NCBI RefSeq assembly: GCF_031877795.1
Contig: NC_133958.1
Span: forward strand, 5,704,001 to 5,768,000
DNA length: 64,000 nucleotides
Origin: Strix aluco
Taxonomy: Eukaryota; Chordata; Aves; Strigiformes; Strigidae
Direction: 5' to 3'
Position numbers and translations under genes: made by a program. Below the pieces are notes generated by a model, which was given only the letters and a program-made list of their open reading frames with translations, searched no databases and had not been told where the DNA came from. Position 1 is the stretch's first letter; every line of letters starts with the position of its first letter. Shown here one piece after another: positions 50,501 to 61,500 of this stretch.

Positions 50501-52885
50501 TACTGCCTCAGGATGATATTCTTCACAGTGCCTGTCTGTGACTGACTCTGTATCTTCCAGTAGCCGTCGAATGAGATAACTTGGCAGGAAAAAACCCAGA
50601 ATTGAATTTGTTGGTGGCTCTGTTGCTCAGAATACAAAGAGAGTCTAACCAACACAGTGAAGATTTTTCATGTAGTTTTAATGAAATAATTGAGAACATT
50701 GACAGTGCTGCTGTCTGACCTCTTGAAATCACTGTTGTGTCCAGTCAGGCACAGCAGTGTGACAGCTGCCTCCTCACTGGCAAGTAGAAAGGTTCAGGAA
50801 TGGACCTTCAAGGTACAAAACCAAGGTTCTGGAGGATGGTCGCATGGTTCCGTAGACCAGGAAAAGTGGGAAGATGAGAGCACTTGGCCTTGGCAGTGAA
50901 TTACGGAAGCGTTTGCTGAAAGAGCGTTGTTCTGCTTTTCTCCATTTAAAGAATGATTTAATTGCATGTGATTTAAGGTTTTTTTAGATGGATTACTGCT
51001 GTCAATGAATTTCATAAACTGTGACCTCTGCTCTGCAACTTCCTCTCAAAGGCTTGCAAAAATAACCAAGCTGCTTAACCGTGATGACATAATTGTCAAA
51101 TACGTAATTGTGCTTTGACTGCCTGTAGCACTTGCTGTCACTTGAAAATGTCAGAAACTACTACTGTAGGCTATGCAGTCATTTAAATATCTGTCCGTAG
51201 TATATTCTTTGCTTGATGAAAAAACTTCAATGCCTTGTGTACTAGTGCATGCTTTCTGATGACTAGGGATCATTTTAGATTTCATAAAACATCTACAAAA
51301 CCTCTGAATAAGCAACAGAGCTCTGAATCATTGGGTGGAATTGGATTTAGAATCCCTTAAAAAGAACTCAGAACAGGACCTGTCATAATATGCAGCTAGA
51401 AACAAAAATCTGCCAAATGCTTTGAAGTTGGAAGTAGTTGATCAATAACACATGAACCACGATGGTGTGTTACCAAGAGCCATTGTGACCATCGAGTACG
51501 AGTCTGCTCCACGGCTGCACCCAACCTTATGTCATGAACCGATACTGGAATTGCTCTTTTAAGTGTCCATGTTAATGAGGAGCAGACTGTTTACTGGGGT
51601 CAAGTCAGTCACTGTTGTTAAAAAAGGACTGTTAAAACCTTTTCTGGAAACAGATTTTACCATTGCAGATAGGAAACATGCGCTGCTAACACATTGTCAT
51701 TTCTTAGAGACAAATTGAAACATTTCAGAATGTCCTAAACATGTCCCATTTTATTGTCAGTGAGCTCAAACCTCCACAGTAACTTCTTTCTGCTTTGCAA
51801 GCTCCAGCCAAGAATATGCTGTTACTGGTTGTAGAGCAGGAAAATGAGTGCTAGAGGTAATGTGCGCTTTGAATAGTTGGAAAGATTAGCTTGTGTTCTT
51901 CAGAGGAGAGAAAACCTACTTGGAATATTATCTTTTCCCCTTTATTTTTTTTCTTTTTTTCTGTGAGCCCTTTGTCTATTAAGCTTGGTACTTTGCTGCT
52001 TTTTGCTTGACAGCTTCATTTCTAAGCGTCCATCTGCTTGAAGATTTCAGTGTTTCATGGCAACTACAATATTTTGAATGTAGTAGTAGTAAATCTATGT
52101 AAGCTAATGATGAAGAGACTTTCCAAAGGTTTATATTTTGGCAAGTAGCCAAAATTTAGGATTGCTGGTACCTCTCTGCTGCCCTCTACCTCCCCATCTC
52201 AGTAAAGGTTTCTTCCTTTTTCTTGTCCTGGAAATGTTCCTTTCATCTTGGGTATTTAAGTGTTGTCTTTACTATTCAGCTTTGATGAAAGTGTCCTTAC
52301 AGCTTTATACCCCTTTAATGAAGCCTTGAAAAGTCTGTAGAAGAGAATGACACAACTCCTGTGCTGTTTTCCTGTTCCTTTGGTCGGGGCTATTGAAGTC
52401 TTGCTATTTCATTCCCCCAGCTAAGGCTGAGCCCTGAAGCAAACTGTGGCGGGAGGAGGAAAACACCGACTCTGAGAGGTTAGCATGTACTGCTGGAAGC
52501 AATCAGTCCAGAAGAAGACACTCTCTTTCAACTCTGGCAGTCCTGTGCCTACATTTTGTCTTTTTGAATTTGTCCTCTGTACTTACTAACATCCCCAGGT
52601 GCTAAAATATATGGTATAGCTCTGTCTGGGATGCTCTATGAAAGTCGGTATGCCACTTACAAATTTGTGAAAACATAACTGTTGACAGCTGTGCCATTCA
52701 GTGCTGTCTCTCAAAAACACATTTTCTGAGTATTGCTCTCTTTGAAAGCAGGAATGCTGATGTGAGACAAAAGAGTTCTAAATGGCAGGTTAAGAAATAC
52801 CTACGTCCCTGTCTGGGCTTTGACAGTCTTTTTTCCATAATCTAGTGAAGAGAAAAGGAGTAGCTAAACTAGAGCAGCACAGTGA
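47511..52885. other. Intronic DNA, nothing supported
   Basis: A GC-richer patch at 47760-47910 gives overlapping open frames on the minus strand (83-105 codons) without domains. The rest is AT-rich unique DNA with one 22-bp palindrome. Confidence 0.45.
48801..48822. repeat. 22-bp palindrome
   Basis: CACAATTGCC (48801-48810) and GGCAATTGTG (48813-48822) flank a TT centre. Each arm contains a CAATTG core, itself a palindrome. Confidence 0.8.
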
Positions 52886-52926
52886 TTTTTTTCCTGCCCT
52901 TTTTTTTTCTTTTTTTTTTTTTCTTC
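52886..52926. repeat. T-rich pyrimidine tract next to CR1
   Basis: Three T runs (6, 8 and 12 nt) separated by short C-containing breaks lead straight into the 3' end of the inverted CR1 copy. On the CR1 sense strand this is an A-rich tract downstream of its end. Confidence 0.85.
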
Positions 52927-52928
52927 TG

Positions 52929-53362
52929 ATGGAATCACAGACTGGTTTGGGTCAGAAGGGACTTTACAGACCACCCACCTCCCACACCCTGCCCCGGGCA
53001 GGGACACCTTCCACTAGCCCAGGTTGCCTAAAGCCCCGCCCAACCTGGCCTTGAACCCTTCCAGGGAGGGGGCAGCCACAGCTTCTCTGGGCAACCTGTG
53101 CCAGGGCCTCCCCACCCTCCCAGGGAAGAATTTCTTCCTTAGATCTGATCTAAATCTGCCCTCTTTCAGTTTAAACCCGTTACCCCTCATCCTATCCCTA
53201 CCCCCCTGACCAAGAGTCCCTCCCCCCTTTCCTGTAGCCCCTTTAAGACCTGGGAGGCCGCTCTAAGGTCTCCCCGGAGCCTTCTCTTCTCCAGCTGAAC
53301 CCCCCCAACTCTCTCAGCCTGTCCTCACAGGGGAGGTGCTCCAGCTCCCCAAGCATCATTTT
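52929..53362 (-). mobile_element. CR1 LINE fragment, 3' end, sense on -
   Basis: About 430 bases match the CR1 3' region read on the minus strand. On + it begins GGAATCACAGACTGGTTTGG and continues through the complements of the landmarks seen in the 2.65 kb copy, then into the more 5' part (CTCTCAGCCTGTCCTCACAG, then GGGGAGGTGCTCCAGCTCCC). It is 5'-truncated and lacks the full octamer tail. On + a T-rich tract sits directly before it, that is, after its 3' end. Confidence 0.93.
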
Positions 53363-54151
53363 CCTAGAGTCAAGCTGAAGTGCTTGTTTTAGGTAACGTA
53401 GGAAGTTTTCTCTTTCCAAATAGATTCTCATTGTGTTGGTATTTGTTTGTAGATAAAACCATGCTTTTCATCCTGGCTCGGGAAGAGACATTTCTGACTG
53501 CTGCCCTTAATATTGGTATTAAGTTTGAGTTTTAAAAAGTGGAACAGTGCTACTCAGCTGGTGTGAACTGACATAAGGAGACACTTTCAGGAGCTCCACA
53601 CCTTTGCACCTATTGAGTGTGTGGACACCTATTCTCTGGAGAATCTGAAAGACAGTCTAATGAAAGTAGTGTCAAGAGTGCTGCTGTACCTTAAAGAGGA
53701 AGGGTGTGGAGTTGGTAGTTTGGCTGAAGAAAGGTTTAGTGTTCATAGAATAGAAGTATTAGGTGGAACACATCAGATTAAAATTAAGGAGCTGTTCTTC
53801 ACAATATGTGGTTTTACTCTGAGAGGAAGATACTCAGAACTGCCAACCAGCTTTGTCCAAATGGGGATTCTCTACTCTTTTAACCAGTGTGTATATCTGG
53901 AACTACCACTGATACTGAAACACTGCTGCTTTGGAGTGCTTTGAGACACAAGCGTGAGAGCAACCATAGAAATACTTCATTTTCCGCTTTGCTCAAAAAG
54001 CTGTTCGTTTTTTTTCTCTTATGGCTTTATTTTACTCCTCCTTTTAATGGCATGCAAGTGGCATTTTCAGATAATCCTTACAAATAATCTTTGCAAAGAG
54101 GCTACTTTACAGTGTAGTTTTTGGATTATAGATGTAGAAGGAGCAATTGTC

Positions 54152-54270
54152 ATCTGGTTAAAGCACTGGACTGAAATGCAGGAAGTTTGGATCTGCTTTT
54201 ATAGATTTTAACAACAACCTTAGGCAAGAAGCTTTCCTGTTCTGTGACTTGATTAATCTAAAATAGGTAA
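54152..54270 (+). repeat. MIR-like tRNA-derived SINE relic
   Basis: TCTGGTTAAAGCACTGGAC, then TGAAATGCAGGAAGTTTGGATC, matches the tRNA-related head. ACCTTAGGCAAGAAGCTTTCC and TAATCTAAAATAGGTAAA match the core and tail of the same SINE type. The B-box is eroded. Orientation is the same as the 45.4 kb copy. Confidence 0.58.
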
Positions 54271-56147
54271 ATCTTCCCAGCATGTGCCATTACTCAACTC
54301 GGTGATAAATCTGGCTTAAAAAGCACTATTTCAGTGAGTTAAGTGTAAAGGTGCTTGTTGCCAAAGTTTTTGTTTAAATTAGTGTTCAGTTAAAATGTTT
54401 TATAGATTATGACAATGACTGCATTTTTGCAAGCTGTTGCAAATACATGTAACGTTGGGTTTTACTCTTCTTTATCTAAGCTTAAGCTCTTGGAAGCTGT
54501 CCTGCAGAATCCATACTGTCAGCTTCTCAGGAGAGCTATGGCAGCAAAATCTTTAGAAAGCTGGAAATGTGGCAATTTATAGCAATCTTTTTTTTTTATA
54601 TAATGTTTTACATCATAATAGCTAAGGGTAGGCTGTGTATCTGAGAGTTACGAATAGAACCTTTGCTAGAGTCTTGATTTGTGTACAGATGTGCTGTAAA
54701 GTCTTCATTACTGATAGCACGATGTATGCATAAACAACTGTAAATAAGACTCTCCCTGTCCAGTGAGATGTCCTGGTGATTGTTGAGGATGGGAGGTTAA
54801 AACTCCTGTGCTAGCAATTATTTATGATCAGAGAAAATAAAAATCTTTCCTTACCTATTCTACATTGTTGTATCTGTTCTATTTAGAAGGGCATTTAAGT
54901 TCTGATTCAAGGCCACACTTAACGCAAATGGTATCATAATCCTGTTTTGGGAACTGCTGTGCTCTCCTGAGTAAGAGCAAAAGAGCTCCAGAGCTGCTCT
55001 TAAGTGTAGAGGCAATGAATGTGAGCTGAGGTGAAAACCCCTCGTACCAACAGCCGATCCTTTTCAGAGTGAGAGAATACATGACGTTATCACTGATTCT
55101 GGAGTTATAAGGAGAAAAGAAAACGCAGTTGCAACCCATGGTGGATATACGGTAATTGAAACCATCTAAATGTGATGCATGTGAAGCACAGACCTTTGAG
55201 AGCTCTACTTCAGTTGTTCGGAAGGAGCCTAAAAGTTTTTAAAGCGGGCTGTATGCAAAGGAGAGCCCAGTCACGCAGCAGCTCCTGGCTGAAGAGATGC
55301 TGCCCAGGATTACTGCCTTTATTGCTTCAACAGGAACTAAAGCGGTATAATTCCATTAAGATCTAATCTGAAATTGTTTTCAAGCTCTGTGTGTTGCGTA
55401 GAGAAAGGTGCAAATAAATTATATGTCTAGATTTCTAACCTGTGTTTTGAAGATTTGAAATATACATAGAAGAGAGGGTCACTTCAGCTTTTTGATTACC
55501 CTATAGTTGATAGTGCTGGCGGCTCTAATATAAAAGCCTGTGAAATTGAACTTGATATGAACCATGACAGGCCTGTTTAATGTGCTGATGCTTGAGCTTT
55601 CAAGGTTTTTTCACTGGATTATACAAAATGGGGATGAAGCGATAAGTGTGTTTAAAAATTATTGTGTAAGTGCAAGCACTGTCATACAGTAAAGCACTTA
55701 CCCTGGGGGGAACAGAATGTAGCTTGGTGTTTGTTCCATCCCTTGAAGGTGCCTGTTTTCTGCAGCTGCTGTTTCCTTGGAAGTCTCTTTTTTGTTGTTA
55801 TTTCTCTCTTCCAACCTTCCTATTCAAAATAGTGTTATATCGTGAGCTGGAAAGAGGATGAACACAACCCTGAATATAAAAATAATTATTGTCTTCAAAG
55901 AAGATTAAAAGAAGGGCTGAATATTTAGAAATTGAGTGCTTGTACATGCCTTTCATTTTATCTGTACTATGAACCAATTACTCAATTCAAGATGAAATGA
56001 TGAAATTGAATCTAGATGGTGTCAGAATAGTGAAAACCTGACCTGGTAACATCTATTCTTGAAAATTTACATCTGTATCTGTCTCTGTTTTTTTCTCTTT
56101 ATTCTGAGAAGATACTTGGCATGTACAATTAGAGTACTTGTTGATCT

Positions 56148-56179
56148 TTTAAATTGTTATTTATTTCTAACAATTTAAA
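56148..56179. repeat. AT-rich hairpin, 12-bp stem
   Basis: TTTAAATTGTTA is matched exactly by TAACAATTTAAA across an 8-base loop (56160-56167). The stem is perfect but almost all A-T, so its stability is modest. Confidence 0.75.
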
Positions 56180-57020
56180 TTACCGTTAAAAACTTGTAAT
56201 TTAAATCTAAATAACGTTTGTGAGAATAAGTTGCATGGAACAGTGGTTTCCTCAATAACATTTCAAAAGTCAATCAATGTTAATCCAAGTTTAGATTTTT
56301 AGAGCTCTATTAGCTGATAATGATATTAAAAACCACCAACCACCTTCTTGAAGCATTGAGATTTCATTCTGGTATGAAACATGCTATGATATAGCACTCT
56401 GGCAGTAAAGGTTTGATAGAAGCCTAGAAACAAAGTCCTTGACTTAACATCTTTGAAGCACAAAGCATCTTTAATATTAAAGGATCAAACAGGAAAAAAT
56501 TACAGCGTCTATGTGAAAGAATTTGCTGATAAAAATGTATCTCATTGCTGGTTTGCATTTCTAATCTAGTGTGGATTTAGATGAAGTATTATTCTCTTTG
56601 TATATTCCACAGTCACAGCGTGAGCTCTGATGATCCAGCATAGGTGGGACGAATGAATAGGGAATCGCAGAAAACATACTGGGATGATTCAAATGGTTTC
56701 TTTTGGTAGGAATACTGTCTTTGCAATACGGTCTGTGTAGAAGAAGAGTCACATGAACGATATTTCTTATTGTAATTTTAGGTGATTTATTATGCTCTGT
56801 TCTTTCAACTGTGCTTTTCTAGTTTTTGCATATTTACTGCATGGTGAATGACAGCTCCCTATTTGTCTGCTTATTGAAACATGACCTTCAGTAAGGTGTG
56901 CAAGATCAAATAATTACTGAATTAGATTCTCAGCATCTGTAAGGTCTCATTGGTTTAAATTGATGAAATTATATGGGTTTATACTGCCAAAGGGTGTGGC
57001 CTACATTGGCTAATACACTA

Positions 57021-57240
57021 ATGATTAAAAAGTAGGATTTAGGACATCTAGGTCCTCCTCTGGCTTCTTCTGTGTACTTATTCTTTTACTTTAATTCTTC
57101 TGATACTTATTCAGAAGCTGGATTTTTTTTTTTCCCTATTCCATCTGGATTTTGTGAAAGGTGAAGGTGAGAATTAATAGAATCAATGAATGCGTTACTG
57201 TAAGTGGTGTTGAGTAAGATTAAGTGCTATCCATCAGATT
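57021..57240 (+). repeat. Possible MIR-like SINE relic
   Basis: AGGATTTAGGACATCTAGGT resembles the tRNA-type head, and TATTCCATCTGGATTTTGTG, followed by GGTGAGAATTAATAGAATCAA and GTGTTGAGTAAGATTAAGTGC, resembles a MIR tail with its 3' AT-rich end. The middle is not recognisable, so this is tentative. Confidence 0.3.
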
Positions 57241-58335
57241 TTTTTGAAGACGTATTTAGCATCCAGCACCTTCTGTTAAGAACAGATGAGAGTTTGTGAA
57301 AACTCTTAATCTGACCCATCTTATTTAAGATAGCTAAATGGAAGCCAAGATTTTCTTAGAATCACGGAATGTTGATCTGCAGGTCAACTGTGAAAAACTG
57401 TGAATGCCTGTATAATGTTGGTATTTTTTTTTAATTTCCAGATCTTTCACAGAATATAAATATCCCGGTTTGTCCAGTGATACACAGGTGTTACTTTCTT
57501 TCCTTTTACTTTTTGGAGTGGGCTACCAGATGCTGAATGGTTCCTATTGGTGTAAAGAATGAGAGGATATGAGTCACTTGTGCTTCTTAGCACCGGGTAA
57601 CTGGTGGCCAGCCCTGCCCTGCTCTGTCCTCCAGTGTGGCTGAACTCGCCTGCTTTACCAGAGGGTCAGACCGAAGTGCTCTGTCTTCAGCAGGTTGGGG
57701 TTTTGTTTGTTTGTCTGTTTGGGTTTGTTTTTTCTTAAAATGTATATGGAACAGCAAAATAATGTTTTTGCATAGATACGTAACTTCTTGCCACTGACGG
57801 CAAATCTAATGAACTGTCACATGTATTCAGAACTGGCCATACACATTACTCAGCTATAGCTATAGACATACACAAGTTCAGAGTCTTAAAACAGCGCTTT
57901 ATTATAATTATGACAACTCTTCTGAGCTTTCTGTGTGTTTGTTTTACTTAATCTGCTTCTACATTAAAGCAGAAACTGCCATGTTTTTCACTTTGCTTGT
58001 GTAACTGGTGTGCTGCTAATGTGTTGCTTTTCAAGAGAAATTGAGCAAAAGTAGATGGAGTATAAGGTTGTTCTAAGAGGCCTGGGTAGAGCTTAGTATG
58101 CTTTTGAAAGGTCAGTGCCAATGCTGATTGCTTTTCTTTTCAGTCCAACCTCTCTAAAGTAATATAATGTTTTCAGAGTTTGATTGGAATCTCTAGGTGT
58201 TGACCTCTCTTAAGGGACTTCATTTTCAGACAACGGTAAATTCTCAGCTGGGAAGCTGAGGTACCACAGCTGCTGCTGTTGGACAAGGGCTCCATGGTGC
58301 AAGTCTTACCCCAAATTAGCAGTGACTGGTACTGC

Positions 58336-58357
58336 TTAAGTAATGTTCATTACTTAA
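58336..58357. repeat. 22-bp palindrome
   Basis: TTAAGTAATG (58336-58345) and CATTACTTAA (58348-58357) flank a TT centre. It lies about 70 bases before the inverted SINE relic and outside its recognisable part. Confidence 0.8.
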
Positions 58358-58425
58358 ACATGAAGTGTTGCCTGTGTAATGTGTTGGGTTTATGTAGCAG
58401 ATTTTTATCAGGAGAGTTTGACCTC

Positions 58426-58560
58426 CTTTAAAATGGGGAACCTGAAGCTCAGTGAAAGGGCTTAATTTGTTTAAGATTACAAAATAAGCCAGTACCATTG
58501 TGGGAACATAGAGAGTTCTCTGGAATTCAAGCCTCATGCTTCCCATCTAGTAAACCATGT
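58426..58560 (-). repeat. MIR-like SINE relic, inverted
   Basis: On + the block reads as the reverse complement of a MIR-type core: AAAATGGGGAACCTGAAGC, TCAGTGAAAGGGCTTAATTTG, then GCCTCATGCTTCCCATCTAG and TAAACCATG, matching 'acagatgaggaaactgaggctcag ... gctctatccactaaaccatgc'. It is about 4.2 kb from the 54.15 kb relic, in the opposite orientation. Confidence 0.6.
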
Positions 58561-61500
58561 TGTTGTTGAACAAAGAAACATTCAGAGTCTAGAAAGGTGT
58601 GGTGTTCTGTGAATGCTTAGAAGTAAAACACTGCTACTCTTGAGCAGAGAATAGGGTTTCTTTGCTGTTAATGGATACAGTTAAGAATCTTAATTGATTT
58701 CATAAAGCTGCCATACTGTTTTTTCCTCTATAGCACTGGGTCCAAAACAAGCGATTCATAAGCAGTTGCTATATAGAGATATAGGGGAAGAATTGCTGTG
58801 TAAGCCCTGTGGGGCTGAGAGTGGCAGGTGTGATAAGGTGGAAAACCAGGCTAAGCAGATGGGCAAGAACAGGAAGAACTGTGTAGAAGGCTCACCCCCT
58901 AAACAAAGCAGTGCACAGCAATTTGCATCAGTGCTGCAGTGAAACAAACCTCTGTATTGTAACAATTTAATTGTAAATTGAAACTGCCTTGGGATGTCAT
59001 AGCAATTGAGTTTCTCTGCAGAATCATAGGACTTGAATTGCTGCAGCTCTGCCAAATGCCAGAAGATGCACATCTGTGCAGAAAGATGGGTTTCTCCCCT
59101 CAAACGTATGAAGTTGTTGGATTTCTTTTGGATGTCTTCTTGCAAAGAAATAAAATGGGATAAATAGCTTTGTTTTTCTGTAGCTACTCACCAGACTGGT
59201 TTTGCTCCTGGCAAAATCAAGCAGATTAGCAAAGAAGTTGAAAGGAAGGAGGAGCTGGACACTCACAGGGTTAGCCATGTGATTTTTTGGGTGTTTTTTT
59301 TTGTTTGTTTGTTTTTTTTAATCTCAGTAAGGAGAGTGTGGGGAAAGAATTCATGAATGCTGGAAAATAAAGCATTGTCTATGTTTCCAGCTGATCTACT
59401 TCCATTTCCACGTGGACACAGTATTTGTGTATTTATGACACAGGTGTTGCTTTAGATTTAGATGGGTTTGGTGCTATGCAGTCTGCTATTGTACTTGGAA
59501 TTGAGAGTGAACTGTTGATACATCTTGTTGTGTTTGAGTGCGTTTGCACGAGGAGGCTGCACTGCTTTAAAATGTTTCATGAAACATGACGGTTGTAAAA
59601 TGCACAGGTCAGCACTGGAAGATGTGATGAGGGAGACTTTGCTTTTTCAGGGTGATGAGAGGGAAAGAACCCACGTTAAGAAGATGGAGCAGTGCTGCTT
59701 CCCTAAAGCAGAGGTAGCCATTTTCAGAATCACTTTCAGCACAGGGTTCTAATGCTCACCCCTAATCAGACATGCATTGTTCCTTGTGTGACACACTAGC
59801 TGAGGCTCACTAGTCTCCTTAGACTTAGATGAAAACACGTGAGCATAGATTTTAGAGCAAAATAATTGAATTTATTCCCTGAAACATGGAGAAATTGACT
59901 TCTGTATTGTGCTGTGATTTAATAACTATTTATGGGATGTTATCAACCATTTGAATCCAAAATTTTATCTTAAATCTCACCTTACTTGGAAGATAATTGT
60001 TGTTAATATATCATATGCTGGTATGATTTACTTTTTTAGACAGAAACAAAGGAGCTGAAAAGTTCCTTAAAGACTCCAAATCTGTTGTGGGGCTTTTTTC
60101 ATAATCTTGCAGAGATTTAAGTAATACCTGAAACAGGAAAATGATTTGGCTCGTTTTCTGTATTCTTCTAGTGATAAAACAGGGAAGGAAAAGCCAAAAA
60201 TGGGACTAGTGGAAAGATGATAAATTGTTTCTAAAGCAATGATGCCTTTTAAAATTCAAAGCCTGAATGAACTACAGCTAGCTTTTACCATGTTAAACTG
60301 TCCTGCCAGTTTTGTGGGTTTGATCATCATTCTTTGCAAAAACTGGTTTAATTTCTTGGGCTTTTTTCTTTAGATCCATGCTTGTTTTCTGTTGATAAAG
60401 CAGAACGCAGTCTTTTCTTCCCCTTAGCCAAACTTATAAACAGGTATGCTAGGAATAAATGGAGTTTAGATTAAAAATTGTACAAAATTATTTCCAGGTA
60501 TAAGTTATTGTTAGATTAACTAGTTAGTCTTTGATAATCCTGTAGTTAGGCCCATAGCTGAAGAATTCACTACAGACTAATCTGTGGTTTGCACCTTGAT
60601 CTGTCTTCTCTATTTTGCTGTATATGCAAACCTTTTCAGAATAGTTTAGATATAGTGAGTTCTGCAAATAGGACTAGGAACAACTGGAAATGGAGTAGTC
60701 TTCCAGAATGACATCAAACAAGAGAATGACAGAAAATCTTTGCTGCACAGCAGATCAGCAAATGGGTTTTATTTATATTCTCAACTCTGCAGTGCTGCTC
60801 TTGCTCAGAAGGCATCTCTTAGGCCATAGTTGGAGATAAAATACTTACCTGGGGAGGTGGTAGTTCCATGTGATGTTTCACAAATCTGATTATGAGAAAC
60901 TGAACAGCACAGCCTTCTAACAAAGCTTCATACATGTCAGCCTCTGACTGGGGCTTCTCAGTCATGTTAAACCAAGCACAATGGAATGGATTTAGTAAGC
61001 AATGCAGAATTTTCTTTTCTAAGACAAGCCTCATTTGTCTCACCTTGTGATACAAACGCTGTTGTTACTTAGTCTTAGATGACCACCAGAGTACAGCAGC
61101 TTGAGCTATGAATTCTGCTCATTTCACATCATTAGTTTCTCTAACATGTTGGCAGGTAAGAAAGCAGCTGGTTTGTGCTTTCTCAGAGAAGCAATCTCCT
61201 CTAGTTGCTTTCTGGAAAATATCCTCTACGTTTGTGTTTCTATCATTAGGCCTCTCTGCATTCCTTAATATTTTTCCATTTCAACCTCATCTTTCCTGTT
61301 CTATACTGTCTGCAATGGTGCTTTTCCTTTCCCTTTGTCACCATTTGAAAGTGAATTATCAGGTCAGCAATGTAGCTCATGAGAAATGGTGTGTAAAACA
61401 ACTTGGATAGCAGATCATCTATCCATATTTGATGCATTTAGACTCCTTAATACATTGTGGAGGAATTTGTCTTACCTGTGTCAAGATTTTCTCAGCAAGC

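Noticed and set aside
52845-53209. Open frames of 60-70 codons rich in Pro
   Set aside because: They lie within the antisense CR1 3' end and the T tract and are not genes.
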